A stretch of 64,000 nt of DNA from Stercorarius parasiticus (taxonomy: Eukaryota; Chordata; Aves; Charadriiformes; Stercorariidae), in NCBI GenBank assembly GCA_013396915.1, contig VWZL01002208.1, positions 186,001 through 250,000 on the forward strand. The letters are read 5' to 3'. Position numbers and translations under genes: made by a program. Below the pieces are notes generated by a model. That model was given only the letters and a program-made list of their open reading frames with translations, ran no database searches and was not told where the DNA came from. Position 1 is the stretch's first letter. Each line of letters starts with the position of its first letter. Of the stretch, positions 38,702 through 49,884 are shown one piece after another.

Positions 38702-38725
38702 CCCCCCTCCCTCCCCCACCCCCCC
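38702..38725 (-). other. strong G-quadruplex motif, minus strand
   Basis: On the plus strand this reads CCCCCC (38702-38707), T, CCC (38709-38711), T, CCCCC (38713-38717), A, CCCCCCC (38719-38725). The minus strand therefore has four G-runs with single-base loops, the most stable G4 class. The plus strand could form an i-motif. Confidence 0.85.
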
Positions 38726-41700
38726 GGCTCTCCAGCCTCGTGTGCTGGACAGGCGTCTCATACCAGGAATTGTTCCTACCCGTCTCTTTGACGATCCAAT
38801 TGTCTGCCCTGGTCTGTACACACCCAGGTGCTATTTCAACCAATTCTTTTGGTAAAATACAATGAGAACTATAAATCATGTCAGCACTAGCCAGGCTGGA
38901 AATCTTCCACTGCACCCAGCCCAGGCAGCCCTACGGAAGAGGAATGCATTGTCTGAGAAGCTCCTAGTGAGGACTGGATGGAGGTAACGCCCTGAACAGG
39001 GGCACAGCTGCTCCTCCATCAGAGGAGAGCCCTGGATATATCTGCCAGAGACCCAGGCTTAACCATAACCCTTTCCCTGCTGACCAGAAGCAGCTGTTCC
39101 TGGGCTGCTCTTGCTGAAGGATTTGCATTTGTCTGAAGAGCCCATCAAAATGCAGCAGGTGGGCTTTGCTCTGAACGTACATCGCCTGGCCGACTAGGCT
39201 ACGTGGAAAGGTTGTACCGTGCTGTAAACACAAAACTACATTTGTTCAGAGGCAACAGGCTCGGTATTTCATCACTGTCACTGCAGCTCTGCAGAGGGTT
39301 TACGGCAGAATGGATGGATCACCATGGGAGGGGGATGTTCGCTCTCCGAGGAGTCACCTGTGTGTATAGTAAGTCCCGCTCCAAGGGTTGAGGAGGATTA
39401 CTGCTGGTGGTAATGCAAGGCACTCTCCAAGGAGAAGGAGATGGGGAGAAGGAGCACAGGGTGACCTTGCTACGTTCCCCTTTGCCCATCATTCTGTTCA
39501 GCACACCAAGCTGCAAGTGCTGCTCAGTCTGGTGAATGTGACTTGCCCAGCGCTGCCAGCGTTGGGATGTCCCCTCCATCTTTAGGCTGCTTTGGTGGGC
39601 AGAGAAACTCTGGATGCTGTCAGGGCATCCCTTCAAGAGAAAGTCTGGGACGGAGTTTCAGGATTATAAATCCCCATTTGCTCTCCCCCCGTGCTCTGTC
39701 ATTCACTGATGTAAAATCCCCAGCAAACCTGGGCAGCAGCTTCACTGGGTCTGCAGGTGGCAGCTCTTCCAAACTTGGTTTAAAAGAGTGAGAGCAGTTG
39801 TGAAGTACCAAGTTTAGGGTAACCTATATGCTAAATAATCCCATCTCCCTTATCTGGATTATTCCCTACTCTTAAAAGTCACAGGCACAGACCATTTGTC
39901 CCACAAACTTCTACTTTGGTAGGTGTGTTGCTTGGACGGTGCTCAAGAAGCAGGTCTGCAATACTTTACCTCATTTGGTTGCCTCAAGTCCATCTTTGCT
40001 GTACATACTACAGCTACTCTGCTCAAATTGTCCCTGCGGGGTTTTCTGCAATGCACTTTGTATTGTGGAAGGTTTTATCCTGTTCTGCCAGGAGGGCAGC
40101 GTCACTGTCCCACGGGCACAGTAGCACTCCCCAGGCACCCAGGTCACTAGTTCCCCCTATTTTTTCAATAAGAGACAGGGATGTTCTTCATAAGCAGACC
40201 TTTCAAAACATTTCACTTGTTTAGTGTGTGGCAGTGGTGCAGATGTGAGTGCCTGGCTGTTCTGCAAATCAGGGTATGAAGCTGGTCACCCAGAAAATGA
40301 AGGGTATGTGATTTGAGACCACTTGATAGCATCTCATTTTAAGTCACTTGTGAAGAAGCAGATGTGATCCTGGGGGAAGAGCGGGGACAGAGTGGTTTTT
40401 TCCAAACCTGTGTTCAAAAATCATACTCACAAGAATTTGCAGATGCCTTTATGACACAGCCCAGACTGATTCCCAGGCAAGTCCAGCCTGCTTACTGAAT
40501 GAGAAAGGTGTTTTGTGTAAAAAGCGATGAATAATCATATGATTAAATTCAACCTCCAAAGAAGTATTCACAAGAGGCCTTAATGGTGATTATGCAGGCA
40601 ATCTCATTTTTAACCACTGATTGGCTTTGCAATCTTGTGTTGAATGTGGGGTTGTGCACGTGTGTGCATGGATGAGCAAGCGCATCCACGCCTGTCTATG
40701 TGTGTACGTGTCTGCCTCCATGTACACGTGTGAAAATCTCCACGGTTTTTAAAGACCAGAGGAAAAGCCCAGACGTCTGTCCGTAATGGCAGTGCTGGGT
40801 GGGCCGTGTATGAGCTCTCCCCCTCTCTGCTGGGCAGCGCTGGGGGGAGCGGAGGACGGCTCCTTCAGGGCAGGAGAGGAGGAGAGTCCCTGGGATGTCG
40901 GGACTGTGGTGGCTCCTCTCACATCTCGCCAAGCTGGAGAACACCCCTCAGCCGTGGTCTGGCCGTGGCTCTGCTTGCTTTCCAGCACCGCAGGACAGAA
41001 CAAGGGTGTTTCTCAAGCCTCTGTGAAAGTGAACCGAGCGAATAAGAGGAAAATGCACCTATACATCTCTTTAAAGGACGAAGTAGAGTTGTAGACTCTT
41101 ATCTTGCCTGCCTCTTGATGTCACATTAAGTCTCAGCTCCACAGTGAGCAATAGCTGAAGCTTTTGAGTCTCTCTCACACAGCTGAAAGAACTGAAAACA
41201 CGTTTGAGTTGCTGAGCCAAGGTCTGTTGTAGAAATCCTGATCACTCTCCTGTCACTAGCAACAGAAACCAAAGCAATCCCTTCCTGTACATGCTACGTT
41301 TTCTCTGAAGAGCAGCTCTGGGATCCTTTGCTGATCTCTGGAGTGGTGTTTGTTCAGCTGCGACTGGAGAAACTTTTCCCCTCTCTTGCAGTGGATGGAA
41401 ATTCAAAATGCAATTAACTGGATAGTCAGCTGGACAAATAATAGAGCCAACACTGGAGCTAAATTTGCTAAGGAACCCCCGTTTTACTGTGCCGTAGATG
41501 CATTTACTGAGTAATTTAAGATGAGCATCTTTTCGTGTCAAATTTTCCATGGGACACTATATATGAAGTCAGGACACTTGAAAATCCTACAAAATCTGCA
41601 AATTCACTCCTTCATCAAGAAGCAAAGTACGCAATCAACAGTGCATTGATTACATGTAGATGCATCCAATTCTGTCTGTCTGAACACACAGATTCAGTTT

Positions 41701-43859
41701 TGAGGGCAAACCAGAAAACAGTGCAAATCTGTGAGCTTTCTGCTTGCCTTCCCATTTAATTGCCCTTTCTCAGTTCTTTAGTGTCTGATGTATTTTAACC
41801 ATTGCAGTAGATCTCCAAGGAGTAAGCATGCATTTATGATGGCACATTTGGGAGCGTGGACCCTGCTGTTAGAACAGTTGAATTGAAAAGAATTTATTAA
41901 ATACATCAAGAACAATTGATCAAGGCCATTTGAGGGGAAGTTTTCTTGGGCTGATACAGAAGAAGTAGATATAAAAAGAGGATCACCAACTGAAATCCAC
42001 ATCAGACCTTACTGGGGAGTGCTTGTGTACAAAAAGACCTTTCAAATATTAAAAGGACAGCAAGCACAATATGCAGTGGTGTTTGTGTTGTCACCTTTGG
42101 ATGTGGGGGAATGTCCTACCAGGCAGCTGACATGAACATTTTGGGCTTTGCTTTTCACTGGAAAGACAACAACATGTTCTTGGTCCCGAATGCCTCTAGA
42201 AACCAAGGGGGTGTCCACACTTGACAGGGTCCCATATTGCCATGAGTCCATGGAGACTGTTCTGGAGGTGTTTGCCCAGGTTTCTGTATTGCACACTAGC
42301 AATACCAGCACTGCTTGAAGCTCCCGTGGGGCCCCCAACACGTAGTGGCACCATCTAGCAAAAGACTTCTTATGCTTCTTAGACAGAGGGTTTTGATAGC
42401 TCATTCTTTCCATTGATTGCATTGTTTTTTACTTCTCCTAGTCATTAATTGCAGGTCTTCATTTTCAGCATTGTCTAAAGACAGGTTGTGATTTGATGCC
42501 TGCACCTTTCAACATTGTTTTCTCCTTTAGGCCACACAATTTATGTCATTTCAAGAGTGCAAATACAATTTGGAAAAAAAAACCCAACCAAAACCAATTA
42601 AAACAAACCTTTTTAATTCCTGTAAATGTAAAGACCACAGTTACACATGTTTGTACTATGTATTTTGGAACTGTTAGTGCTTACAATAGAGGCAGAGGCA
42701 TTATTCACCCAGGGCTTATCTCATTCACAAGGCAGAGAAGTGTTTGACTTTTGATTTCAGGTGAAGGACACACTGCAGAACCAGATCAATCTATCTCTTT
42801 ATCTTTGATTCATGAGCCAAAGAAATATATATTTCATCATTCAGTCTAAACTCATTGGGATGTTTGAGGAGAATCACAGAAATTTGTTTCAAATAATGTA
42901 GCAAGCACGTCCTAATTATTTTTATTGCAGAAACATTGTCTCCTATCCCTCAGTCTTGCTTCATCCCCACTGTTAAACGCGGTACCTTTTCCAGGAAAAT
43001 GGGCACTACTCTTCCTACCTAGGTCAGAAGTGGAAGGGAATTTGTGGGTATAATGCACCACAACCTGCCGTGGCCTGCAGCGTCTTATAGCAGGAGCAGC
43101 TGGAAGAGTTTTACCCCCCAGGCTGAAGCAGGAGCTCCTTTCCGGAGCCAGTCACACACACCATCAAGCCCCGGAGTCTGCACCACAGCAGGAGATTTCT
43201 GCTGTGGCGAGTGGTGGAGGCGGCACGTGCTGCTGGCATCTGCCTGCTGGGCACAGACCCACACAGGCAGCCCCGTTCCTGCGACGGGGTCTCAGACCTT
43301 TAAATTGCAGTATGGGACAGTATGTTTCATGCAAATGGGCTGCAAAGCGACCTCCAAAAAACCTCAGGTATACCTATTGCCAGGGGAGCTGCTGCCGCTG
43401 CTGCCTGTTCCTGAAAATCTGTGTCTCCGACAGGTGAAGGCACCCTGCCAGGGAGGCTCGGGGTTCGTGTGTGAGTGGGCAGGGACAGGTTTTATTCTGT
43501 CCATGTTTTACAGCTCAGAAATGCCCAGGCTTCAGCTCTCCTCTTTGCTACTTTTATTGCAGGGAGTTGCAAAAGGGGAAACTTGTGCCTGAACAGATGG
43601 GGTAGGGTTGGTCCCACACAGGGATGTTTTCAAGCGCCAGTGAGATTTTGCAGCTAAAAAGGTGTTTAAAAATGACCATACCCAAAGCTCAGAGGGTTTT
43701 CCATGGTGGAAGGTCTGGCTGGGAGTCCTTTGCTCCTTATTTTGTCACAGATTCAAGGTGCTGTGAACTCAGAGAGGACAATTTAGTTCTACCATTGCAA
43801 ACCGCTTCATCAAGAGCGTCTGGAGGTGATGAAGTCAGGCTTTGCACAGCTTGTTTTCT
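38726..43859. other. unique noncoding DNA
   Basis: No gene or repeat family is recognised. Frames up to 182 codons (43044-43592) carry no domain. An A/C-rich low-complexity stretch lies at about 42572-42610. The part from about 41880 to 42060 and the flanks of 42780-42930 are AT-rich. Confidence 0.45.
40653..40732. repeat. degenerate TG-rich, alternating purine-pyrimidine tracts
   Basis: Three strictly alternating tracts lie within 80 bases: 40653-40670 (18 bases), 40697-40711 (15 bases) and 40719-40732 (14 bases). They include ACGTGT words. This is an eroded TG microsatellite and Z-DNA-prone. Confidence 0.65.
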
Positions 43860-44075
43860 ATCTGGCTCTATCCCCCAACTCAGATATTAATGCTAATAGA
43901 TTAGGGAGAGATTGAGCTGGATCAGATAAATATATTAACGCATCATCTGCATACAGCATTAATGCAAAGCTCTTTGAGCCCTTATAATGCGGGATATTTT
44001 CATTTTTGGCATGTATTAGATCCCAAACATCCAGTTGCAAAATCAAATGGCAAGAGAGCGAGATGTTCTTTTATC
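43858..44075 (-). mobile_element. L1-clade LINE relic, reverse transcriptase fragment
   Basis: The minus strand from about 44070 to 43858 keeps one open frame. It contains NENI, then LMLYADDALIYL, then DPAQSLPNLLALISELG. YADD is the catalytic box of reverse transcriptases. The following P-x-x-SL-x-x-LL-x-LI pattern is characteristic of L1/Tx1-clade LINEs rather than CR1. Upstream, SLSCHLIL sits at the distance expected for the conserved PLSPLLF-like box, in frame. The frame stops just after the region where L1 RTs carry the GYKIN-like box, which is eroded here. No ORF1, endonuclease or 3' end is visible nearby. A degraded L2/L3-like element is less likely given the spacing. Confidence 0.7.
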
Positions 44076-45850
44076 ACTTTTCTGCCCAGGGAAGTGACTG
44101 GATACGAAGCTTTTTGCTGCTACTGGGGAAACAGTTAGAATAAAGCCAGTACCAGACCAGGGATCTACTCGGCAACTGTGAAGCCAGGACTAAAAACATG
44201 CTAACCTGCCAGGACACTGATGGCATCAAATTTGCATTTTTTTTTTTTCCCTCAGGATTTTCTGGGCTAAATTTCCATCTCCAGAGCAAGGGGAAAGAAC
44301 CAGAGGTTTGCAGTCTGGCACCTTGTAGAAATTTGCCTTGCAAAGCAAAGACTTGCAGCCTTGTTAGTGAATGTAGTCCCAGGCTTGTGCTCTGGCAAAG
44401 CTCTGAGGGGCTGTACTGCTGCTGGCACCCAGCTCGGAGGGTGGCCCTGCCTGCCAGAAGTGTATGGGAAGGGCCTGGCACGTTCATTTTCAATGCAAAC
44501 TCTTCTCATCGCTGCAGGGCTGTGGGGTATCTCTCCCATCCACGTGCAACCATACCAATTGCACTAGACACCTTCCTACAGGTACCAGTCGTAGCCTCTC
44601 ACCGCGGCACTGTGGGGCTCCTCTGTGTCTGGGGACTAGGAATAAAACCTCCGGCATTGGAAACAGCAGGGTTCAGTAGTCCCTTTGATCCTGAGAACCA
44701 GGACACGATCTCTACAGATGGTGCATAGCTATCGCCCATGTTCATTGCATGAATACCCTTTCTGGCCCACTCAGACCTCCCTCACTGCGATGCTTCTGGG
44801 CAATCTCCTTCAGGGTAAAATGACACTTAACCAAGTAGTGATCAAAGGGGTGGCTTTGCCTGTGTAGTGCTACATGTTGGATGAATAACGACCCAGCTGA
44901 TGAGAGGTGCTGATGTCCACTGCCCAGAGGCACCTTAGCTTGTCAAGATTGCCCTTGCCAGGCAACTTGAGTCCATAACTTTTTGGGAGAAGTCTGCAAT
45001 TGGAGCTCTGGAGTGAAGACTGAGAAAATATCGGCTTTCCTCAGCAGGTAGAAGACTTCTGGTACATTGCAGACCATTGAGGGGCCTGGCCGGATGGAGA
45101 TATGGATGATGGATTAAATGCCCCGACTAGGTGAGCTCTATTCCACTCTATTAGTGATTGATACCATTATTCATGGCACTGGTGTAAAACTTTGATCTGG
45201 ATGAGTAAAAGAACACCTGAATTACTCAAATGCCTCTTGTGATTTACGATATCAGATGCCATCATTGCCACAATCAGATAGAAAAGCCACACCACTGGAC
45301 ATGTCTCTAGAAGGATGCACGTGGGCCTCCTCTCACATATGACAGAACCACTTTGGCGTGCTCTGAAAGCACATGAGGGATGTGCAGTGGTGAGTTATGT
45401 CTTTTTACTGAAAAAAATGAAAAGCAAAAAATGTAAAGTTAGCGGTTTATCAACGCATCCCCCCACCCCCCACAATACATGCTTCCACTAAATATTCACA
45501 CTTCCTTAGAGATGCCCATTGAGACAAAAAAAACCCAACAATTCTGCAGTGAAAATGTGTCTTGGCAGAAGGGAAAACAGTCACACCACCTGCCTCTAGA
45601 TGTCTGCCTTTTATTTCTGGCAACAAGGTTAGAGAGGGGTCTTCTGCTACTGAGGGTGGCTAGTTGAGCTTTAATGGAACTGGTGGCAGTGGAGAGGTGA
45701 TGAGTCCCACTAACATATTGACCCACTGTGCATGAGGGTAGTGGTACTGGGTACATGGGGCTGCCTGGGAGCAAGTGACCTGGGGACCACCAGACCCTGC
45801 ACAAGGCAGGCACTGATCCCACTGCAACTGCATCCCCATGGACATCACCA
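44076..45850. other. unique noncoding DNA
   Basis: A 176-codon frame at 44198-44728 has no domain. The block at about 45120-45330 is AT-moderate and complex; a weak minus-strand resemblance to a LINE RT motif there is discussed under rejected items. A poly-A-rich and C-rich low-complexity stretch lies at 45410-45475. Confidence 0.45.
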
Positions 45851-46407
45851 GAGGTGATTCTCCTCCTCTGTTCTGCTCTCAAGAGATCCCCCTGCAGTGC
45901 TGCATCCAGCTCCGGAGCCCCCAGCATAAGAGGGACATGGACCTGTTGGAGCAAGTCCAGAGGAGACCCCGGAGATGCTGGGAGGGCTGGAGCCCCTCTG
46001 CTGTGAGGACAGGCTGAGAGAGTTGGGGGGGTTCAGCCTGGAGAAGAGAAGGCTCCGGGGAGACCTTAGAGCCCCTTCCAGTCCCTAAAGGGACTCCAGG
46101 AAAGCTGGGGAGGGACTCTAGATCAGGGAGGGGAGCCATGGGATGAGGGGGAATGGTTTTAAAATGAAAGAGGGGAAATTCAGACTAGATGTGAGGAAGA
46201 CATGTTTTTTGCCGAGGGTGGTGAGCCCCTGTCCCAGGTTGCCCAGAGAAGCTGTGGCTGCCCCGTCCCTGGAGGTGTTCAAGGCCAGGTTGGATGGGGC
46301 TTGGAGCAACCTGGTCTGGTGGGAGGTGTCCCTGCCCAGGGCAGAGAGGTTGGAACGAGAGTATCTTTAAGGTCCCTTCCAACCCAAACCGTTCTATGAT
46401 TCTATGA
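45851..46407 (+). mobile_element. CR1 LINE, 3'-end fragment (copy D)
   Basis: This is a sense-strand CR1. It begins in the ORF2 C-terminal part (GTGCTGCATCCAGCTC, GAGCAAGTCCAGAGG, TTCAGCCTGGAGAAGAGAAG) and runs to CTTTAAGGTCCCTTCCAACC and the terminal TTCTATGATTCTATGA at 46407. It shares the TCCCTAAAGGG and GGATGAGGGGGAATGGTTTT features with copy C, so both belong to one subfamily, diverged by a few percent. A frameshift and stops show it is inactive. Confidence 0.95.
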
Positions 46408-49152
46408 GCATTTTGCTGTCTCACCACTGTCTGACCAAGGTTTTGCCTTCAGTTAGGGAAGCAAGTAGAAATACCAAATGTTAAGGAAACTACACTATAT
46501 TCCAACACAGCAAAAAGCAGGGGCAGCTGGATGAGTGAACACAGCTATAATACATGAGGTTTTAAAGTGTGGGAAGCCAACCTGGGAATGCAGAGCGTGA
46601 GACCTGCAAACATGACATGGTACCAGGGCACGTGCTGAAGGTCCTGATGCACTGATGGAGGGTGGCCACGCTAAGTCTCAGCCCCACTCATTGCTATCTC
46701 GCTGGTCCTGGCAAGGCAGAAGATGGTACGATCTAAGTGCTAGAGGCACCTGTGGGTTTAACCTGGTCAGATTTGCTCTGGGCAGAGGCAGAAGACCCAA
46801 TAGTCTTTTAGCAAGCGGGAGTTAATGATTTCTTCTCCTGTGCTTGGATTGACTGGCTTTCTCTGGCTGGAAGTGCAAATGAAGCTGTCTTTCTAAACCA
46901 GGCTAATTTGTGTTGAACTCAGTTGTCACAGGTCAATTATCTGCCATGCTGTGGAAATTGGGGCCAGCTTGTTTGTGATGCAGGGCGGATCAGGCAGCAG
47001 CCCATCCTCTGCACCCCGCGTGAGGACAGGCATTCCCGGGAGAGCGCTGCCGCATCCCCGGTGCAGCGTGCATCCCTCCTGGGCGTCCCTCAAGGCTGTG
47101 CCTGCCAGCGTCCTTCCCGTCCAGCCTGTCCTGCCGGGCACTGCAGAGCTGGCAGCATCTCCTCCAGCCTGTGGAACGGCCAACATCGCTGAGGCCCAGA
47201 GCCTGGAAACGTGATGTACGAATCTGCAGGGAGACTCTGGCACTGCCCTCGCAGCCTTCCCAGGAGCCAGCTGCCAGGCAGGCAGGGAGACACTCTGTGA
47301 CTGGCAGCACTTACGAATGCTCAGCTTTGTTTTTAGCTCTGCTGCATCTCTGTAAGGGGAAGGGGTGGGGATGTCCTTCCCTGGGGAGCTGTAGAGGCTG
47401 CTCCCACTGGAGAAGGTTCCCCAGGTTGCAGCAGGTGAGCGAGAAAAGGGTCAGACTTTACTGCAGCTCACACAGGGAGGTATAGACCTGCCTACAACCA
47501 CCAAGAGGCAGTTTATGATAAGCCTTTTTCAGCTCTCCTTTGCCTTTCTTAATTGCTTTGAGGTTATTCTTTTAAGTAAGTTCCTTATTCTTTGTTTAGC
47601 CTGATGAAAACAGGCAGCATTTGTTTATATTTTTAGCTTGAAAGACTTCTAGTCTTTTCGGAGACCTCACTAGAGGAGATGGCTACCTTGTCTCTTCTGC
47701 TGCTGAAAACGTCATTTAAGATGTTTGATGTAATAATTTTCTTGCCATTAACCTGACATGGGTGAGAGCTGGAGAGTTGCTGCAAAGCAAACACGAAGAT
47801 TGCCTATGTGATCAACATAACACTTGGCTTCACCCAAGACTGGACAGTTGTTCAGTAGCACAGTGGCTTTTTTTACCTGCTCTGCTGCTTAAACCTCAAA
47901 GCCAGACACATCCTCCCGTCCCTCTCCTCTTCCACACACCAATCACATCTGCTCTGGTCTATCTCCATCATTAGGTTTCTGGAATTCCTTTTTATTGCTA
48001 GTTTAACAAGGAAATCTCTCTGAGGACTGTGGCAGCTGGAAAAACATCTGCAGGAGTGATTTGCAGGGTTTCTGTTGGCAGCTTGGAGGCTGGACAGACA
48101 GAATTTTTGCTGGCTTATAGCCTGAGTTTGTAGGTTTTTCAAGCTATAGCAGGCATGCTGCTTCCACAAAGCTTGAATCTTTGATGAAGAGCTTTATCCA
48201 GCGAGAATACACTGCAAGAGCCTGAGACCCGAATGCAGAGCGCACTTTGCCAGTGCTGGGTGCCCTGTGCATGCAAATGCCACATCTGGAGACAAGCGCA
48301 GTGATTTTGCAAGTTAGGGTCTCCAAAAGAGGTGATGTGAGGGGATGAGGAAGCCAGAGTCTCACTGGGATATGGCTCCCTTCCCTGGGATGGATTCCTG
48401 AGAGAGCAACAGCTTTCGAAGTACTCTTGACCTCATGGAATTGCAGCACAGCGCAATCACCAAGTGCAGGAGCTGGGTCTGCATGTGGGAAAGCGCCGTG
48501 TGCTGCTCAGCGGGATGCTCGGTTCTGGGGACAAGCACATCGCTATTTGCAGATCAGCTCTCCGTAAGCTCTGTGTACATCTGTTCTTCAAAGAAGGCTG
48601 GAAGCCAAAGCTCTGTGGCTTAACCAGGCAAGTCATTCTTCTCCTCTACTCCCTGTCTGCAAGTTGGGGCAGAAGACACCTGTGAAAATGAAGTCAGGGC
48701 TGGTGACATGATTTGCCTGAACTTATTCACGGAACAGCCTTTGCTCAGGGTTGCCAGAGCTGTCTGTGTCCTGGGGAGGAGCATGACCAGCCTCTTCTCT
48801 GCATCGGGATGCTCAGATGCTCTGAGCAGTGCCTGGGGCAGAGGTTTGCTCACTCTGGAGGACAGGATGGGTGTTTTGGGGAACAGACAAAGCACTGGTG
48901 CAACCCAGTAATTCCTAAAATTAACACAGTGGTTCTTGGCAAAAATGTCCTTGTTCTTGCCTGGAAAATGGAAACCTTTGCAGAAAGAAAAGGCTGTTTG
49001 GCCGTACCCTGCCACTTGCAGCCACAGCCCACCCTGCAAGCAGCAGTCTTTGCCAGGCCCTGCTCAGAGATAGTCCTTAACAGAGCATGTGGTGATTCAG
49101 AGAACAGGCCCTGCCACCATGGCATGGGCTCAGTCTGGAGGAGGTTTCCATG
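46408..49152. other. unique noncoding DNA
   Basis: No repeat family or exon is recognised. The stretch at about 46970-47280 is GC- and CpG-richer than its surroundings and has overlapping open frames on both strands, but no domain. Other frames are 139 codons or shorter, except one that enters the LTR. Confidence 0.5.
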
Positions 49153-49157
49153 CCCTT
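49153..49157. repeat. target-site duplication CCCTT (left)
   Basis: CCCTT immediately precedes the TG terminus at 49158 and matches CCCTT at 49880-49884, directly after the CA terminus. Confidence 0.85.
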
Positions 49158-49268
49158 TGTCGTGGTTTTGGCTGAATTGGCCAATGGCCAGTGACAGATG
49201 CTCACCCCCCACCGCACATGGAGAGGAGGAGGAGAGATAAAGAGATTTATGAGTTTAGAAGAAACTAC

Positions 49269-49274
49269 TTTAAT
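49269..49274 (-). terminator. polyadenylation signal ATTAAA of the solo LTR
   Basis: The hexamer ATTAAA reads on the minus strand about 255 bases downstream of the TATA-like box and about 110 bases before the LTR 3' end. That is where an LTR R/U5 boundary is expected. Confidence 0.5.
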
Positions 49275-49525
49275 GAAATATTAATAACAAAATAAAAAGG
49301 AAATAATGAAATAGATACAGTATATACAAAACCATATTAAGCTCCCAGGATGACATCACTGTCAGGCACTGGGGAAGTCCCAGACTGGACTCAGCGATGG
49401 GTGGGAACTGGGTTCCACAGATGGAGTCAGGAACACATGGATCGTGATCAAAGACCCATGAACAGACAGGGTCCTCCTCGGACATCGGCCATTGAAGGAA
49501 AAGAACTGACCCTTTGATCCCTCAG

Positions 49526-49533
49526 CTTTTATA
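49526..49533 (-). promoter_or_regulatory. TATA-like box of the solo LTR
   Basis: TATAAAAG on the minus strand is centred in a short palindromic context (CTCAG...CTGAG). It is placed correctly between the LTR 5' end and the ATTAAA signal to act as the retroviral core promoter. Activity is not shown. Confidence 0.55.
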
Positions 49534-49879
49534 CTGAGCATGGGGCAGACAGGATGGAATACCCCCGTTGGTCAATTTTGGGTCCCCTGTCCTGTCCGCT
49601 CCTCCCTGCAGGTGGGACCCCTCTACACTTTTCGGTTTCTAACCCTCCAATGGGGCAAATAACATAATTAGCTGACCTTGGTTGTTATAGCAATAAGTAT
49701 AAGCAAGAGCCTCTCTGCATACCATTCCTTGGCACTAACTGTAAACATTGGTCTTACCACTCTGAGAGCAAACCATTTTCGGCACAACATGCTGTTAATT
49801 TCAGAGAGTTAGAAGAGGCTAGCTAAAAAGTAAAATTACTGAACAGAAAGTTGGTTCTGTTTTACCTCAAGCCAGGACA

Positions 49880-49884
49880 CCCTT
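49880..49884. repeat. target-site duplication CCCTT (right)
   Basis: CCCTT follows directly after the LTR CA terminus and is identical to 49153-49157. Confidence 0.85.

Larger units (their letters stand above)
49158..49879 (-). mobile_element. solo LTR of an ERVL-like endogenous retrovirus
   Basis: This 722-bp element starts with TGTCGTGG, ends with CCAGGACA (TG...CA termini), and is flanked by exact 5-bp duplications CCCTT. The TATA-type box TATAAAAG lies on the minus strand at 49533-49526 and the polyadenylation hexamer ATTAAA at 49274-49269. Transcription would therefore run leftward: U3 from 49879 to about 49500, R to about 49250, then a short U5. A 5-bp duplication is typical of ERVL/class III elements (known for the family); alpharetroviral and ERVK LTRs usually give 6 bp. 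No internal viral sequence adjoins it, so it is a solo LTR left by LTR-LTR recombination. The family name is not assigned. Confidence 0.85.

Noticed and set aside
45225..45330. Weak minus-strand resemblance to an L2/L3-type RT motif (SDIVNHK...)
   Set aside because: Only four or five residues agree with the conserved D-T-V-D/N-H box, and no YADD or other RT boxes follow. A match this short is expected about once by chance in six frames of 64 kb.
46970..47280. GC-rich overlapping frames as a possible exon
   Set aside because: Open frames occur on both strands in several phases, with no domain and no acceptor/donor pair I can defend.
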